Origin: JABMQB01 sp963677475
GTDB taxonomy: Bacteria; Bacteroidota; Bacteroidia; Bacteroidales; Prolixibacteraceae
Length of the DNA: 64,000 bases
Reading direction: 5' to 3'
Assembly (NCBI GenBank): GCA_963677475.2
Contig: CAXXQD010000022.1
Span: 558,001-622,000 of the forward strand
Position numbers and translations under genes: made by a program
Shown here: piece after piece, positions 44,558 through 53,349 of the stretch
How the letters are laid out: each line of letters begins with the position of its first letter
How positions within the stretch are numbered: position 1 is the stretch's first letter
Notes under the pieces: model-generated
Told to the model about the DNA's origin: nothing
Databases searched by the model: none
The model's input: only the letters and a program-made list of their open reading frames with translations

Positions 44558-45480
44558 AAAAGACCTATTATTCAAACGGAAAGCTCCTTATTACCGGGGA
44601 ATACCTCGTTTTGAAAGGGGCACTTGCTTTTGCTCTTCCTGTGAATAAAGGTCAAAGGACAGATATTACATGTGGCAAAAATGTTGGTCAGATTAGTTGG
44701 AACAGTTTCTTTGGAAATGAAAACTGGTTCGGCGCACAATTGACCATTAATGATTTAGAAATTATAAGCACTTCCGATTTTGAACGGGCTGGTTATGTTC
44801 AACGATTACTTAAGATTTTAAAAGAGTTGAATCCCGGTTTCCTGGCTGATCAAGAATCCCTTGAAGTCAATAATTACCTTGATTTTCATCCGGATTGGGG
44901 CTTTGGGTCGAGTAGTACTTTAATATCGAACCTTTCAGAATTTGCAGGAGTCGATCCTTACGAAGTAAATAAAATTATCTCAGGCGGGTCAGGTTTCGAT
45001 ATTGCATGTGCCAGGTCAAATTCTCCCATTTTATATCAAAATAAAGATGGTGAAAGAAATGTGACAGAGGTTTCGTTTAATCCAAATTTTAAAGAAAACT
45101 TATACTTTATTTGGTTGGGAAATAAAAAAAGTACGGCACAGAGCATTCGTTGGTTTGAAGAAAATATTCATGTATCAGATAGACATATAAGTGAAATTAG
45201 TTTAATAAGTGAAGGGATATCCCTGGCGAACGAGTTGAATGGGTTTTCTGATCTTTTAAAAAAACACACGGTGATTTTGGAAGAAGTTTTGGGTGTTGTA
45301 GGCGTTCAAAAACAATATTTTAATGATTTTGATGGCGTAATAAAACCATTGGGCGCTTGGGGAGGAGATTTTGTGCTGGCTGTGTCAGAGCAGGACAAGG
45401 GGTATGTGAATGGTTATTTTAAAAACAAAGGTTTAGATACTGTTTTAGGTTTCGCAAGTTTGATGATTGGCAATGAGTAG
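44554..45480 (+). CDS. GYDIA-type GHMP kinase, candidate phosphomevalonate kinase
   Basis: 308 aa, GHMP kinase superfamily. N-terminal KLLITGEYLVLKGALAFALP, P-loop-like WGFGSSSTLISNL (near 111-124), and SGGSGFDIACARS (near 143-155), the GYDIA-family motif with Phe replacing Tyr. The ATP-binding loop near the end is WGGDFVLAV. This subfamily is seen in Bacteroidetes mevalonate operons and is the only candidate for the phosphomevalonate kinase step here, since mevalonate kinase and the decarboxylase are both present next to it. The step is therefore inferred from pathway logic. Confidence 0.8.
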   Translation: MKKTYYSNGKLLITGEYLVLKGALAFALPVNKGQRTDITCGKNVGQISWNSFFGNENWFGAQLTINDLEIISTSDFERAGYVQRLLKILKELNPGFLADQESLEVNNYLDFHPDWGFGSSSTLISNLSEFAGVDPYEVNKIISGGSGFDIACARSNSPILYQNKDGERNVTEVSFNPNFKENLYFIWLGNKKSTAQSIRWFEENIHVSDRHISEISLISEGISLANELNGFSDLLKKHTVILEEVLGVVGVQKQYFNDFDGVIKPLGAWGGDFVLAVSEQDKGYVNGYFKNKGLDTVLGFASLMIGNE

Positions 45481-46540
45481 TAAGGATAATTATAAAAATT
45501 GGGAAAAGGTTGGATGGAAAAGCCCATCGAATATTGCCCTGGTAAAATATTGGGGAAAAAGGGATGGACAGATACCTCAAAACCCATCTCTGAGTATGAC
45601 CTTGTCCGAAAGTTTTTCGGAGACCAGTTTGTATTTTAAAAAGCGTGAGAAAGGGAGTGAAGCAAGCCTTACCTATTATTTTGAAGGTATAATCCGTGAA
45701 GATTTTCAGGACAGGATAAAAAAATACCTTGGTTTTATTGAGAAATTAATCCCGGGCATTCGGGATTATGATTTGGTATTTGAAAGTAAAAACAGTTTTC
45801 CGCACTCGGCGGGAATTGCATCTTCAGCCGCATCCTTCAGTTCCATTGCACTTTGCCTGTGCAGCATGGAGCAAATAATATCGAAACATCCTATTGAAGG
45901 GACAGCTTTTTTTGAGAAAGCTTCTGACATGGCTCGGTTAGGATCGGGTAGTGCATGTCGTTCGGTTTATGGGGAATATGTTTCGTGGGGATTTAATACT
46001 GAACTAAACAGTGCGTCCAACTTTTGTGCGACAAAACTGGAGCAGCCTGTTGGCGAAGTATTTCAAAACCTGCACGATTCTATCCTTATCATCGATGATG
46101 CCCCAAAGGAAGTATCAAGCAGTCTTGGGCATAGCTTGTTGGAAAACCATCCGTATGCCGGGGCACGATTTGCGCAGGCATCAAAGAATTACACTAAACT
46201 TTTAAAAGCATTTGCAACAAACAATTTTGATTCGTTTGCAGAACTAGTCGAAGAGGAAGCCATGAGTATCCATTCATTAATGATGACATCCAATCCTTCG
46301 TTTTGTTTGATGAAAGCAAATACCTTGATTGCTATTGAAAAGCTAAAAATATGGCGGGAGAAATCAGGTGTTTCAATTTGTTTTACCCTGGATGCCGGAC
46401 CAAATATTCACATTCTGTATCCCGAGGAAAATAAAAAAGAGGTGACTACTTTTATCGATAATGAATTAAAAGAACTGTGCACCGACAATAAAGTCATTCA
46501 TGATAAAATAGGATCTGGTCCTGTACGACTGGGGCAATAA
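45467..46540 (+). CDS. mvaD: Diphosphomevalonate decarboxylase
   Basis: ATP-dependent decarboxylation of mevalonate 5-diphosphate to IPP. 357 aa. SPSNIALVKYWGKRD (near 19-33) is the family signature; FPHSAGIASSAASFSSIAL carries the phosphate loop, with the Ser of ASSAAS in place; DMARLGSGSACRSVYG is diagnostic; the catalytic Asp is in LDAGPNIHILYP near 305. The frame overlaps the preceding kinase by 14 nt. Mevalonate-3-phosphate routes are excluded by the intact active site. Confidence 0.95.
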   Translation: MAMSSKDNYKNWEKVGWKSPSNIALVKYWGKRDGQIPQNPSLSMTLSESFSETSLYFKKREKGSEASLTYYFEGIIREDFQDRIKKYLGFIEKLIPGIRDYDLVFESKNSFPHSAGIASSAASFSSIALCLCSMEQIISKHPIEGTAFFEKASDMARLGSGSACRSVYGEYVSWGFNTELNSASNFCATKLEQPVGEVFQNLHDSILIIDDAPKEVSSSLGHSLLENHPYAGARFAQASKNYTKLLKAFATNNFDSFAELVEEEAMSIHSLMMTSNPSFCLMKANTLIAIEKLKIWREKSGVSICFTLDAGPNIHILYPEENKKEVTTFIDNELKELCTDNKVIHDKIGSGPVRLGQ

Positions 46541-46579
46541 GTCCAATGAAATTATAATGCTTGCGTCGAAAGAATTTAA

Positions 46580-47467
46580 ATGAAATTTTATTCTAAAATA
46601 TTATTATTTGGCGAGTACTCGGTGCTATACAACTCAAATGCATTGGCGATTCCTTTTCCTCGATTTTATGGGGAGTTAAAATATGGCGATACAGCTGAAC
46701 CTAAAGTTGATTGGTCAAATTCGATCCTTCGCAGGTTTTACAAAGCGAACAAGCAAAAAATAGAAGAACTCAACCCACATTTGGGTCTGAAATTCGAAAT
46801 GGATTTATCCAAAGGGATTTATTTTGATTCCAATATTCCGGAGAAATATGGCGTTGGAAGCTCAGGTGCATTAGTGGCTGCGCTGTATGACAGATATGTT
46901 GTTTCAAGGAGCGAATTTATAGAAATAACGCAGAAGACTTTATCCGCCTTGAAAGAAGATTTAAGTAAACTTGAAGCATATTTTCATGGGCAGAGTTCCG
47001 GGTTTGACCCATTGGTATCATATCTGAATATGCCTGTTTTTCTGGATGGGCCACAAATAAAAGTCCTTCCCGAATTTAAACCAAATATTTCAATTCAATT
47101 GATTGATTCGGGTATTAAAGCCGATACCGGGAATCAAATGGATTATTTTATTAATAAAATATCGGATGATACGTTCTTGAAAACATTTAATAAAGAATAT
47201 ATCCCTGAGGTTAATAATTCCATTGCAAAACTGATATATGGGGATTTCGGGTTTTTCAACTCCATCGAAAAGGTTTCTGCATTTCAACATCAACATTTAA
47301 AAGAACTATTTTCGGGAATGATCCAAGAACTTGGCTTAAAAGGATTTAAATCAAAAGACTATTTCATAAAGCTTTGTGGATCAGGCGGAGGGGGTTATGT
47401 GCTCATATTTAATTCGGAAAATTTACCACAAACTGATTTTGGAGGATTAAAACTTGTGCCCTTATAA
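46580..47467 (+). CDS. mvk: Mevalonate kinase-like GHMP kinase
   Basis: 295 aa GHMP kinase that phosphorylates mevalonate at the 5-hydroxyl. KILLFGEYSVLYNSNALAIPF at the start, P-loop-like EKYGVGSSGALVAALYD (near 88-104), the Glu/His/Asp region AYFHGQSSGFDPL (near 133-145), and KLCGSGGGGYVLIF (near 262-275) closing the site. It is shorter than eukaryotic mevalonate kinase (about 390 aa). It completes the mevalonate set and is the last gene of the plus-strand run, converging on pgl with a 12-nt gap. Confidence 0.9.
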   Translation: MKFYSKILLFGEYSVLYNSNALAIPFPRFYGELKYGDTAEPKVDWSNSILRRFYKANKQKIEELNPHLGLKFEMDLSKGIYFDSNIPEKYGVGSSGALVAALYDRYVVSRSEFIEITQKTLSALKEDLSKLEAYFHGQSSGFDPLVSYLNMPVFLDGPQIKVLPEFKPNISIQLIDSGIKADTGNQMDYFINKISDDTFLKTFNKEYIPEVNNSIAKLIYGDFGFFNSIEKVSAFQHQHLKELFSGMIQELGLKGFKSKDYFIKLCGSGGGGYVLIFNSENLPQTDFGGLKLVPL

Positions 47468-47479
47468 GTTTAAATTAGA

Positions 47480-48211
47480 TCAGGTAATCAATTCAGCGGC
47501 ATCTTCATCGATATACCAAATTAGCTCCCCGTTCTTTGGTTCCACATAATAAGCCGGAAGAAGTTTTGCGGCATCATCATCGTTCATGATTTCCGAAATG
47601 CGCATTGCTTTGCTTTTTCCGGTTACAAGGAAAAACACGCGATTTGCATTATTTAGTGGAATTCCCGTTAAAGTAATACGTTTCTGGCCAGTAATAGGAT
47701 GTTCCGATACGGCGCAATTTCTCTGGTATTCAAAAAGTTCGTCCTGATAAGGAAAGATTGAAGCAGTGTGCCCGTCATCGCCTAATCCAAGAATGATTAG
47801 ATCAAATACCGGCCATTCTCCACGCATGTTAAGTTGCGAGTCTATTAGTTTGCTATATCTGTCGGCTTCTTCAGCCGGGTCTGCTTCCCCATGAATTCGG
47901 TGAATGTTTTCCTCCGGCACCGGGACTTTCGACAGTAAGGCATCATAGGCTTGTTTGTAATTGCTTTCAGGGCTGTCGGGCGAAACACACCTTTCGTCTC
48001 CCCACCAAAAATGGATTTTATTCCAAGGCATGGTTTCGGCATATTTTTTAACCAGCCGTTCAAACAATTTAATGGGTGTTTTCCCTCCCGACAATGCTAT
48101 GTCAAACCTGTGGTGGTTTGTTTCACGTGCAATCGAAAAAAACTCTTTCGATAGTGCCTTTACAACCTTCTTGGGGCTCTGGTAAATTTTTACCTCAATG
48201 GATGAACTCAT
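47480..48211 (-). CDS. pgl: 6-phosphogluconolactonase
   Basis: Second step of the oxidative pentose-phosphate pathway. 243 aa, DevB/SOL type. ALSGGKTPIKLFERL (near 40), IHFWWGDERCVSPDSPESNY (near 66-85), GLGDDGHTASIFP (near 142). Encoded just after zwf on the same strand with 230 bases between, which hold a 20-bp perfect palindrome. No gnd is nearby. It may serve NADPH supply for biosynthesis, including HMG-CoA reductase if NADPH-dependent; that link is inference. Confidence 0.96.
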   Translation of the reverse strand: MSSSIEVKIYQSPKKVVKALSKEFFSIARETNHHRFDIALSGGKTPIKLFERLVKKYAETMPWNKIHFWWGDERCVSPDSPESNYKQAYDALLSKVPVPEENIHRIHGEADPAEEADRYSKLIDSQLNMRGEWPVFDLIILGLGDDGHTASIFPYQDELFEYQRNCAVSEHPITGQKRITLTGIPLNNANRVFFLVTGKSKAMRISEIMNDDDAAKLLPAYYVEPKNGELIWYIDEDAAELIT

Positions 48212-48240
48212 AAATGTTAGATTATCAGGTAAATATAATG

Positions 48241-48260
48241 TTTTATGTTAAAACATAAAA
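48241..48260. promoter_or_regulatory. 20-bp perfect palindrome between zwf and pgl
   Basis: TTTTATGTTAAAACATAAAA, arms of 9 bp with a two-base centre, 30 bases upstream of the pgl start. It could be an operator for pgl or part of a weak hairpin. Confidence 0.4.
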
Positions 48261-48442
48261 TACCCACCTTCTTTTTGATATCCCAATTAAATAAAAGCAG
48301 CCTAAATAGTTGTAGGAAATAGTGTTACGGTCTGTTAAATAATAACTATGAAATACGTTTTATTGTGAAATTAAAGTTAACGGGCGAGCACTCAGCCTCA
48401 AAAAAAAACATAAGAATTTCAGTCTCCGATTTACGAATAAAA

Positions 48443-49945
48443 TTATAATTCGCAATATAAACCATCGTTTGTAAGGTTTTTACAAGGATACCTCCATTCA
48501 CCACCTTTAATCAGGTCGTCGGCACAATCTGGCCCCCAGGTTCCGGCAGGGTATCCATAAATCGGAAGTTCGGCATTTGTTTCCCATGCATTTAAAATAG
48601 GCTGAACAAATTTCCATGCTTCTTCCACTGCGTCGCCCCTGGCATAAAGCGTGGCATCACCTTGCATACAATCTAAAAGTAAACGTTCATAGGCTTCAGG
48701 AAGGTGTTCGTTGGATAAATCAGAGTAATGAAAATCCATGTTGGCGGTTTGCACGTTAAAGCCTGCGCCAGGGGTTTTCATCCCTATTTTTAGTAAAATC
48801 CCTTCGTCGGGCTGAATCCTGATTACCAGTTGATTATTAACCGGGTTGTAATTTTTGTTGGTGTTAAACAATTGATGGGGGACATGCTTAAAGTGCACGA
48901 CAATTTCGGTTACCCTTGCCGGCAATTTTTTGCCTGTCCGAATATAAAATGGAACACCTGCCCATCGCCAATTGTCGATAAAAAATTTCATGGCAACATA
49001 GGTTTCAGTTCTCGAAAATTTATCTACACCAGGCTCGTTACGATATCCGGCAATTTTATCGTTCCCAATAACCGATTCGGTATATTGCCCGCGGACCACA
49101 TATTTTCCAACCTGGTTCTCGGGGATTGGCCGTAAAGCCTGAAAAACTTTTAATACCTCATTTCGAATGGCATCGGCTTCGATCACTGCCGGTGCTTCCA
49201 TGGCAACGAGTCCGAGCAATTGCATTAGGTGGTTTTGCACCATATCGCGCAATGCCCCTGAATTGTCGTAGTATCCTCCTCGTCCTTCCACACCAAGGCT
49301 TTCTGCTGAGGTTATTTCAACGTGATGGATGTAATTTTGGTTCCATAAAGGTTCGAAAATCCCATTTGAAAAACGCGTAACCAGCATATTCTGAACCGTT
49401 TCTTTGCCCAGGTAATGGTCGATTCGGTAAATCTGATCTTCATTGAAATAATTCAAGAGATTAATGTTGAGTTCCTGGGCACTTTTGAGGTCTGTTCCAA
49501 AAGGTTTTTCCACAATCAAACGCCTGAAATATTTTCTTGATTTGCTTAATCCTATTTTATGCAGGTTCTCTGGGATTATGGTGTACATTGAAGGAGGGGT
49601 TGATAAATAAAAGATATAATTTGCAGGAATCTTAAAGTTATCTTCCAAATTCTTCAAGCGCTCTTTTAAAATATCGTATTCGTTGGCTTCTGTAACCGAT
49701 AAAGCCTGGTAAAACAATAATTTCTTGAACTCTTTTGCCTGATCGGAATCGGGAAGGAATTCATTCATTTTAGTCCTGAAATCTTCATCACTTAATTTTG
49801 TCCTGCTCACACCAAGCACGGCAAATTTCTCCGGGAGTAATTTTTGTTTGAATAAATCAAATAAGGCTGGTACTAACTTTCTTTTTGTCAGGTCGCCTGA
49901 AGCCCCAAAAATTATTAATATCTGATTAGAAGGTAAATTGACCAT
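48443..49945 (-). CDS. zwf: Glucose-6-phosphate dehydrogenase
   Basis: First enzyme of the oxidative pentose-phosphate pathway, producing NADPH. 500 aa. Nucleotide-binding GASGDLTKRKL (near 14-24), the signature RIDHYLGKE (near 175-183) with the catalytic His, and VEITSAESLGVEGRGGYYD (near 210-228). All hallmarks are intact. It is followed by pgl; upstream is an outer-membrane protein gene on the same strand, 22 nt before it. Confidence 0.97.
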   Translation of the reverse strand: MVNLPSNQILIIFGASGDLTKRKLVPALFDLFKQKLLPEKFAVLGVSRTKLSDEDFRTKMNEFLPDSDQAKEFKKLLFYQALSVTEANEYDILKERLKNLEDNFKIPANYIFYLSTPPSMYTIIPENLHKIGLSKSRKYFRRLIVEKPFGTDLKSAQELNINLLNYFNEDQIYRIDHYLGKETVQNMLVTRFSNGIFEPLWNQNYIHHVEITSAESLGVEGRGGYYDNSGALRDMVQNHLMQLLGLVAMEAPAVIEADAIRNEVLKVFQALRPIPENQVGKYVVRGQYTESVIGNDKIAGYRNEPGVDKFSRTETYVAMKFFIDNWRWAGVPFYIRTGKKLPARVTEIVVHFKHVPHQLFNTNKNYNPVNNQLVIRIQPDEGILLKIGMKTPGAGFNVQTANMDFHYSDLSNEHLPEAYERLLLDCMQGDATLYARGDAVEEAWKFVQPILNAWETNAELPIYGYPAGTWGPDCADDLIKGGEWRYPCKNLTNDGLYCEL

Positions 49946-49967
49946 ATGCTGAAATTTTCATTGTTGT

Positions 49968-50681
49968 TTACATATAAATTAAAATACCTGTACTAATGTT
50001 CACGCGACTGACATTTTCTTTTTCTTCGAGTTTGCTTTTTTTACCATTATAGCTCATTTTTGAGAACACCCCTAACAGGGCAGAAGGCGCAACATTTAAC
50101 CGGATATTTTTACTTACGGCATACTCAAAATCAAACGAAATGTAGGAACCATAGGTATTTCCATCTAATTTGTTAGTCTGAACAGAAGGGTAGGAGCTAT
50201 TTGTATATGTAACTTCTGAATTAAATGACAGCAGCCCTGCAGCCGCATTTGCCTGAATAAAAAACTTATTATTACGATTCATGATTTCCTGGAGAAGGGA
50301 GACTCCCCAAAAATTTATGTTTGCATTATCCCTATAACTACCATCTTCAGGACGACCGTCTCCGTCAAGGTCCATACTAAAGAATGGGCTAATGTGATCT
50401 GAAAGAAAATGAATATTTGTAATACCTAAACCAAATTCTTTTTTAAACAAATAATGCGCAGAAAAATCTGTTTGCTTGCCCGATCGATAGCTATTCACTC
50501 TTTTTTTCTCCAAATCGCTAAGACCGGAAATTAATCTTGGAAAAATATATCCATAGCCATAATTTGCTTTTAGCCTTAATCTTTGTTGAGCAGTTTCTTT
50601 ATATTCTGCAGTTTGTCCATTTGTGCTAATCACCAAACTCGCTAGAATGAAGAATAAAATAATTGTTAAAGGGTTTTTCAT
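49968..50681 (-). CDS. Outer-membrane beta-barrel protein, unknown
   Basis: I start it at the ATG at 50681 (about 237 aa); the TTG at 50711 is less likely. A signal peptide (MKNPLTIILFFILASLVISTNGQ) precedes about eight amphipathic strands (YGYGYIFPRLI, HYLFKKEFGLGI, NINFWGVSLL, SYISFDFEYAV, IRLNVAPSALLGVF) and an ending VNISTGILIYM. No family recognised. An EF-hand-like Asp loop (MDLDGDGRPEDG, near 100) may bind calcium. It is the last gene before zwf on the minus strand, after the phosphopantetheinyl transferase. Confidence 0.65.
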   Translation of the reverse strand: MKNPLTIILFFILASLVISTNGQTAEYKETAQQRLRLKANYGYGYIFPRLISGLSDLEKKRVNSYRSGKQTDFSAHYLFKKEFGLGITNIHFLSDHISPFFSMDLDGDGRPEDGSYRDNANINFWGVSLLQEIMNRNNKFFIQANAAAGLLSFNSEVTYTNSSYPSVQTNKLDGNTYGSYISFDFEYAVSKNIRLNVAPSALLGVFSKMSYNGKKSKLEEKENVSRVNISTGILIYM

Positions 50682-50717
50682 TGGATTTCTTTTAGGATTA
50701 TTTTCTTTCAATCCGTA

Positions 50718-51347
50718 TTATTTTTGATAGCACCATGCCAGTGCGTTGTTTTCAATAAATTGATAGTTAACTTCTATATTTTCCGGAGCGTTTTTCTTTA
50801 AAACAGCATTCATTTTACCGTTTTCAAAAACCTCGAATTTGTCAATATTTATCTGGCTCCTGAAATCAATTCCGGCATGGTGCGTGCATTTAAACACTGC
50901 TTCCTTTGCACACCAATGCAGGAGCTGCATCCGCTCATGGTTTTCAGATTCTGAAATGTTTAAAAGCTCTTCGGCAGACATAAATTTTCGGGCAATTTTG
51001 TCAATATCCCTGCCTTCAATTTCCACATCAATACCCACACGGTATTTGTGAAGAATAACTGCTGCAATATCCCGTGAGTGCGAAATGCTTAACTCCAATG
51101 CATCGTTTGGGAGATAAGGCCTACCATCTTTTTGGTATTGTATAAGGGGGTAATGCCCAAGAAATTCTTTTAACATTGCACGGGTTGCAAGAAATTCTAC
51201 CTTCCGTTTTTTATAGGTTATTTTATCGAATCGGAGGTTGTCTGGAGAACCAGCAGGAATTAAGCTATTAAACACTTCTGATGTCTCAGTGAGTTTCCAC
51301 AAACCAATGATACCATCTTCTAACGCTATTTTTTTTAGGATGGGCAT
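50718..51347 (-). CDS. 4'-phosphopantetheinyl transferase (Sfp type)
   Basis: Activates acyl-carrier proteins by adding the phosphopantetheine arm. 209 aa. Motifs: GIDVEIEGRDIDKIARKFMSAEE (Asp and Glu Mg ligands, near 112-134) and WCAKEAVFKCTHHAGIDF (near 147-164). The start overlaps the gldD stop by one base (TAATG), so the two are translationally coupled. It may serve fatty-acid or polyketide carrier proteins; no clear target gene is near. Confidence 0.92.
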   Translation of the reverse strand: MPILKKIALEDGIIGLWKLTETSEVFNSLIPAGSPDNLRFDKITYKKRKVEFLATRAMLKEFLGHYPLIQYQKDGRPYLPNDALELSISHSRDIAAVILHKYRVGIDVEIEGRDIDKIARKFMSAEELLNISESENHERMQLLHWCAKEAVFKCTHHAGIDFRSQINIDKFEVFENGKMNAVLKKNAPENIEVNYQFIENNALAWCYQK

Positions 51348-51973
51348 TAGTTCCAGCTTGTTGTTTCAATTAAATGGATAATGTCGGGCCTGATGAAATC
51401 AATCACAGGTTGAATGGAATCAATATTCGGAACTTCATTTAAATATAAAGCCCCTCTCAGAAAATGTTTGACACTATCGGTTAGGTAAAATTGAACAGAA
51501 GATGCTGCATTTCCCTCGATAAAGTAAATTGTTCCATACACCCGCTCATTGTGGTTCATGTATATTTTTTCATCAATTGCGTCGGCTTTGATAGTATGGT
51601 CGTAAGCAAATTTTCGCGACTCTTCGAGCAGTTTTGCAAGTTCAAAATTGTTTGCCCTCACCAAATCCGATTGATACGAAGATTGACTTTTGTAACCAGG
51701 CATTATTTCTTTATAGGTAATGTGTATTTTAGCGTTATTCTCAGGGAAATCAATGTTCGAATCAAATTGCCCTGCATTTCTGTCTTTGTCTGCTAAAAGA
51801 TCTGAATAAACGGGTATTTCAAAAGAATAAGGATAATTTTCTTTAATTGGTTTATATTCTTTTTCAGGGAAATCGATTCTAAAGAAACCACGTGGTTTTG
51901 GGGTATATTTTTCATTGCAACCGCCAAGCATCAGAAGGATAACTAAAGGAAAATATAACTGTTTTAATTTCAT
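51347..51973 (-). CDS. gldD: Gliding-motility lipoprotein GldD
   Basis: 208 aa lipoprotein with lipobox LMLGGC (Cys at about 19). The start YTPKPRGFFRIDFPEKEYKP is a strong GldD signature. GldD is needed for gliding and type IX secretion in flavobacteria, where it is part of the Gld set; the exact role is not known. Position after gldE and before the phosphopantetheinyl transferase is conserved in Bacteroidetes. Its presence agrees with the T9SS cargo proteins in this window. Confidence 0.93.
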   Translation of the reverse strand: MKLKQLYFPLVILLMLGGCNEKYTPKPRGFFRIDFPEKEYKPIKENYPYSFEIPVYSDLLADKDRNAGQFDSNIDFPENNAKIHITYKEIMPGYKSQSSYQSDLVRANNFELAKLLEESRKFAYDHTIKADAIDEKIYMNHNERVYGTIYFIEGNAASSVQFYLTDSVKHFLRGALYLNEVPNIDSIQPVIDFIRPDIIHLIETTSWN

Positions 51974-52012
51974 GTGCCAATTCTTTCTTTATCCAACGAA
52001 CGATGTGTATTT

Positions 52013-53332
52013 TTATTTAAGCTCAGCACTAATTTGTTCAATCCTTCGATTGTTAACCCCTTCAATAACAAAATTAAAATTCTTACAGCTTATGGTATCT
52101 TTCAATTCTGGGAATTCCCCTTTCAATTCCAGGATTAATCCTGCCAGGGTATCTGCATCACCCTTTACTTCATCAAAAATAGTATCCTCACAATCTACAA
52201 TCCGGTAAAAATCAACAAGCAATATTTTCCCGCTAAAAAGGTATTTATTAGTTGAAACTTTTGTATAAAGGATTTCTTCTTCATCAAACTCATCATTTAT
52301 TTCACCAACAATTTCTTCCAGTATGTCTTCCAGGGTAACAATGCCCGATGATCCGCCATATTCATCCACAACAATGGCCAGGTGAACCTTCCGTTTCCGG
52401 AACTCTTCCAAAAGGGTATTTATTTTTTTTGTTTCAGGGACATAGAACGGTGGACGGATTATGGTTTGCCATTTAAATGCATTGCCTTTGTGCGTATGTG
52501 GCAATAAATCTTTAATGTAAAGAATGCCGGTGATTTGGTCGAACGACTCCGAGAAAACAGGTATCCTCGAAAAACCCGATTCATTGATAATATCTATCAC
52601 TTCCTTAAAGCTGGTTTTCGAATTTATGGCAACCACATCTACCCTTGGTTTCATAATATCTTCCACATTCTTATCCGCAAATTTCACAATCCCTTCCAGC
52701 ATTTCCTTTTCTTCCGACAATTCGTTGTCCGATGTTAATTCAAGTGCCTGCGAAATTTCATCCATGGAAATATTTGTTTTATGTTTTTTTAGCCTCTTAT
52801 TTACAAAAGACGTGGAGTAGATCAGCAGGAAATTAACAGGTTTGAAAATATTTCCGAGAATAGATAGCGGGTAGGCCATAAACCTGGCAAAAGGAATGCA
52901 GGCATGGGTTGCATATACTTTTGGGATAATCTCGCCAAAAAGTACCAAAAATGCCGTAATAATTACTGCTTGTACCAAAAATTCAAGAATTGGCAGGTTA
53001 TTAAATACGAACAGATGGCTTGTTACATAAGAAGAGATAACAATAATACCAATGTTGACAAAATTATTTGTTACGAGAATTGTTGCAAGTAAATTTTCAG
53101 GATGCTCAAGGTTTTTAAGAACCGTAGCACTAAGCTTTGACTTATTTTTCCTTAAGGATAATTTGTCTTTTGGGCTAAGCGAAAAATAAGCAACTTCCGA
53201 CCCGCTAATTAATGCAGATGTAATTAAAAGCAATAAGATAATTATCAATCCAATGCCAATCCCTAAAGTAAGCGGGTTCATTTGAAATTCCCAATTCGGA
53301 GGATCGGAAGAAATTGCCAAAAATGTTTCCAA
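52013..53332 (-). CDS. gldE: Gliding-motility protein GldE (CNNM/CorC-type)
   Basis: 439 aa membrane protein. A CNNM/DUF21 domain with about four helices (18-180), two CBS domains (about 205-320) and a C-terminal CorC/HlyC transporter-associated domain (about 335-435) form the typical order of CorC-like proteins and GldE. The start is a TTG at 53332 (LETFLAISSDPP); the ATG at 53281 is the alternative, but the longer start resembles other GldE N-termini. It is 17 nt behind ssb and 39 nt ahead of gldD. Confidence 0.92.
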   Translation of the reverse strand: METFLAISSDPPNWEFQMNPLTLGIGIGLIIILLLLITSALISGSEVAYFSLSPKDKLSLRKNKSKLSATVLKNLEHPENLLATILVTNNFVNIGIIVISSYVTSHLFVFNNLPILEFLVQAVIITAFLVLFGEIIPKVYATHACIPFARFMAYPLSILGNIFKPVNFLLIYSTSFVNKRLKKHKTNISMDEISQALELTSDNELSEEKEMLEGIVKFADKNVEDIMKPRVDVVAINSKTSFKEVIDIINESGFSRIPVFSESFDQITGILYIKDLLPHTHKGNAFKWQTIIRPPFYVPETKKINTLLEEFRKRKVHLAIVVDEYGGSSGIVTLEDILEEIVGEINDEFDEEEILYTKVSTNKYLFSGKILLVDFYRIVDCEDTIFDEVKGDADTLAGLILELKGEFPELKDTISCKNFNFVIEGVNNRRIEQISAELK

Positions 53333-53349
53333 AATTTTTAGATTAGGTT

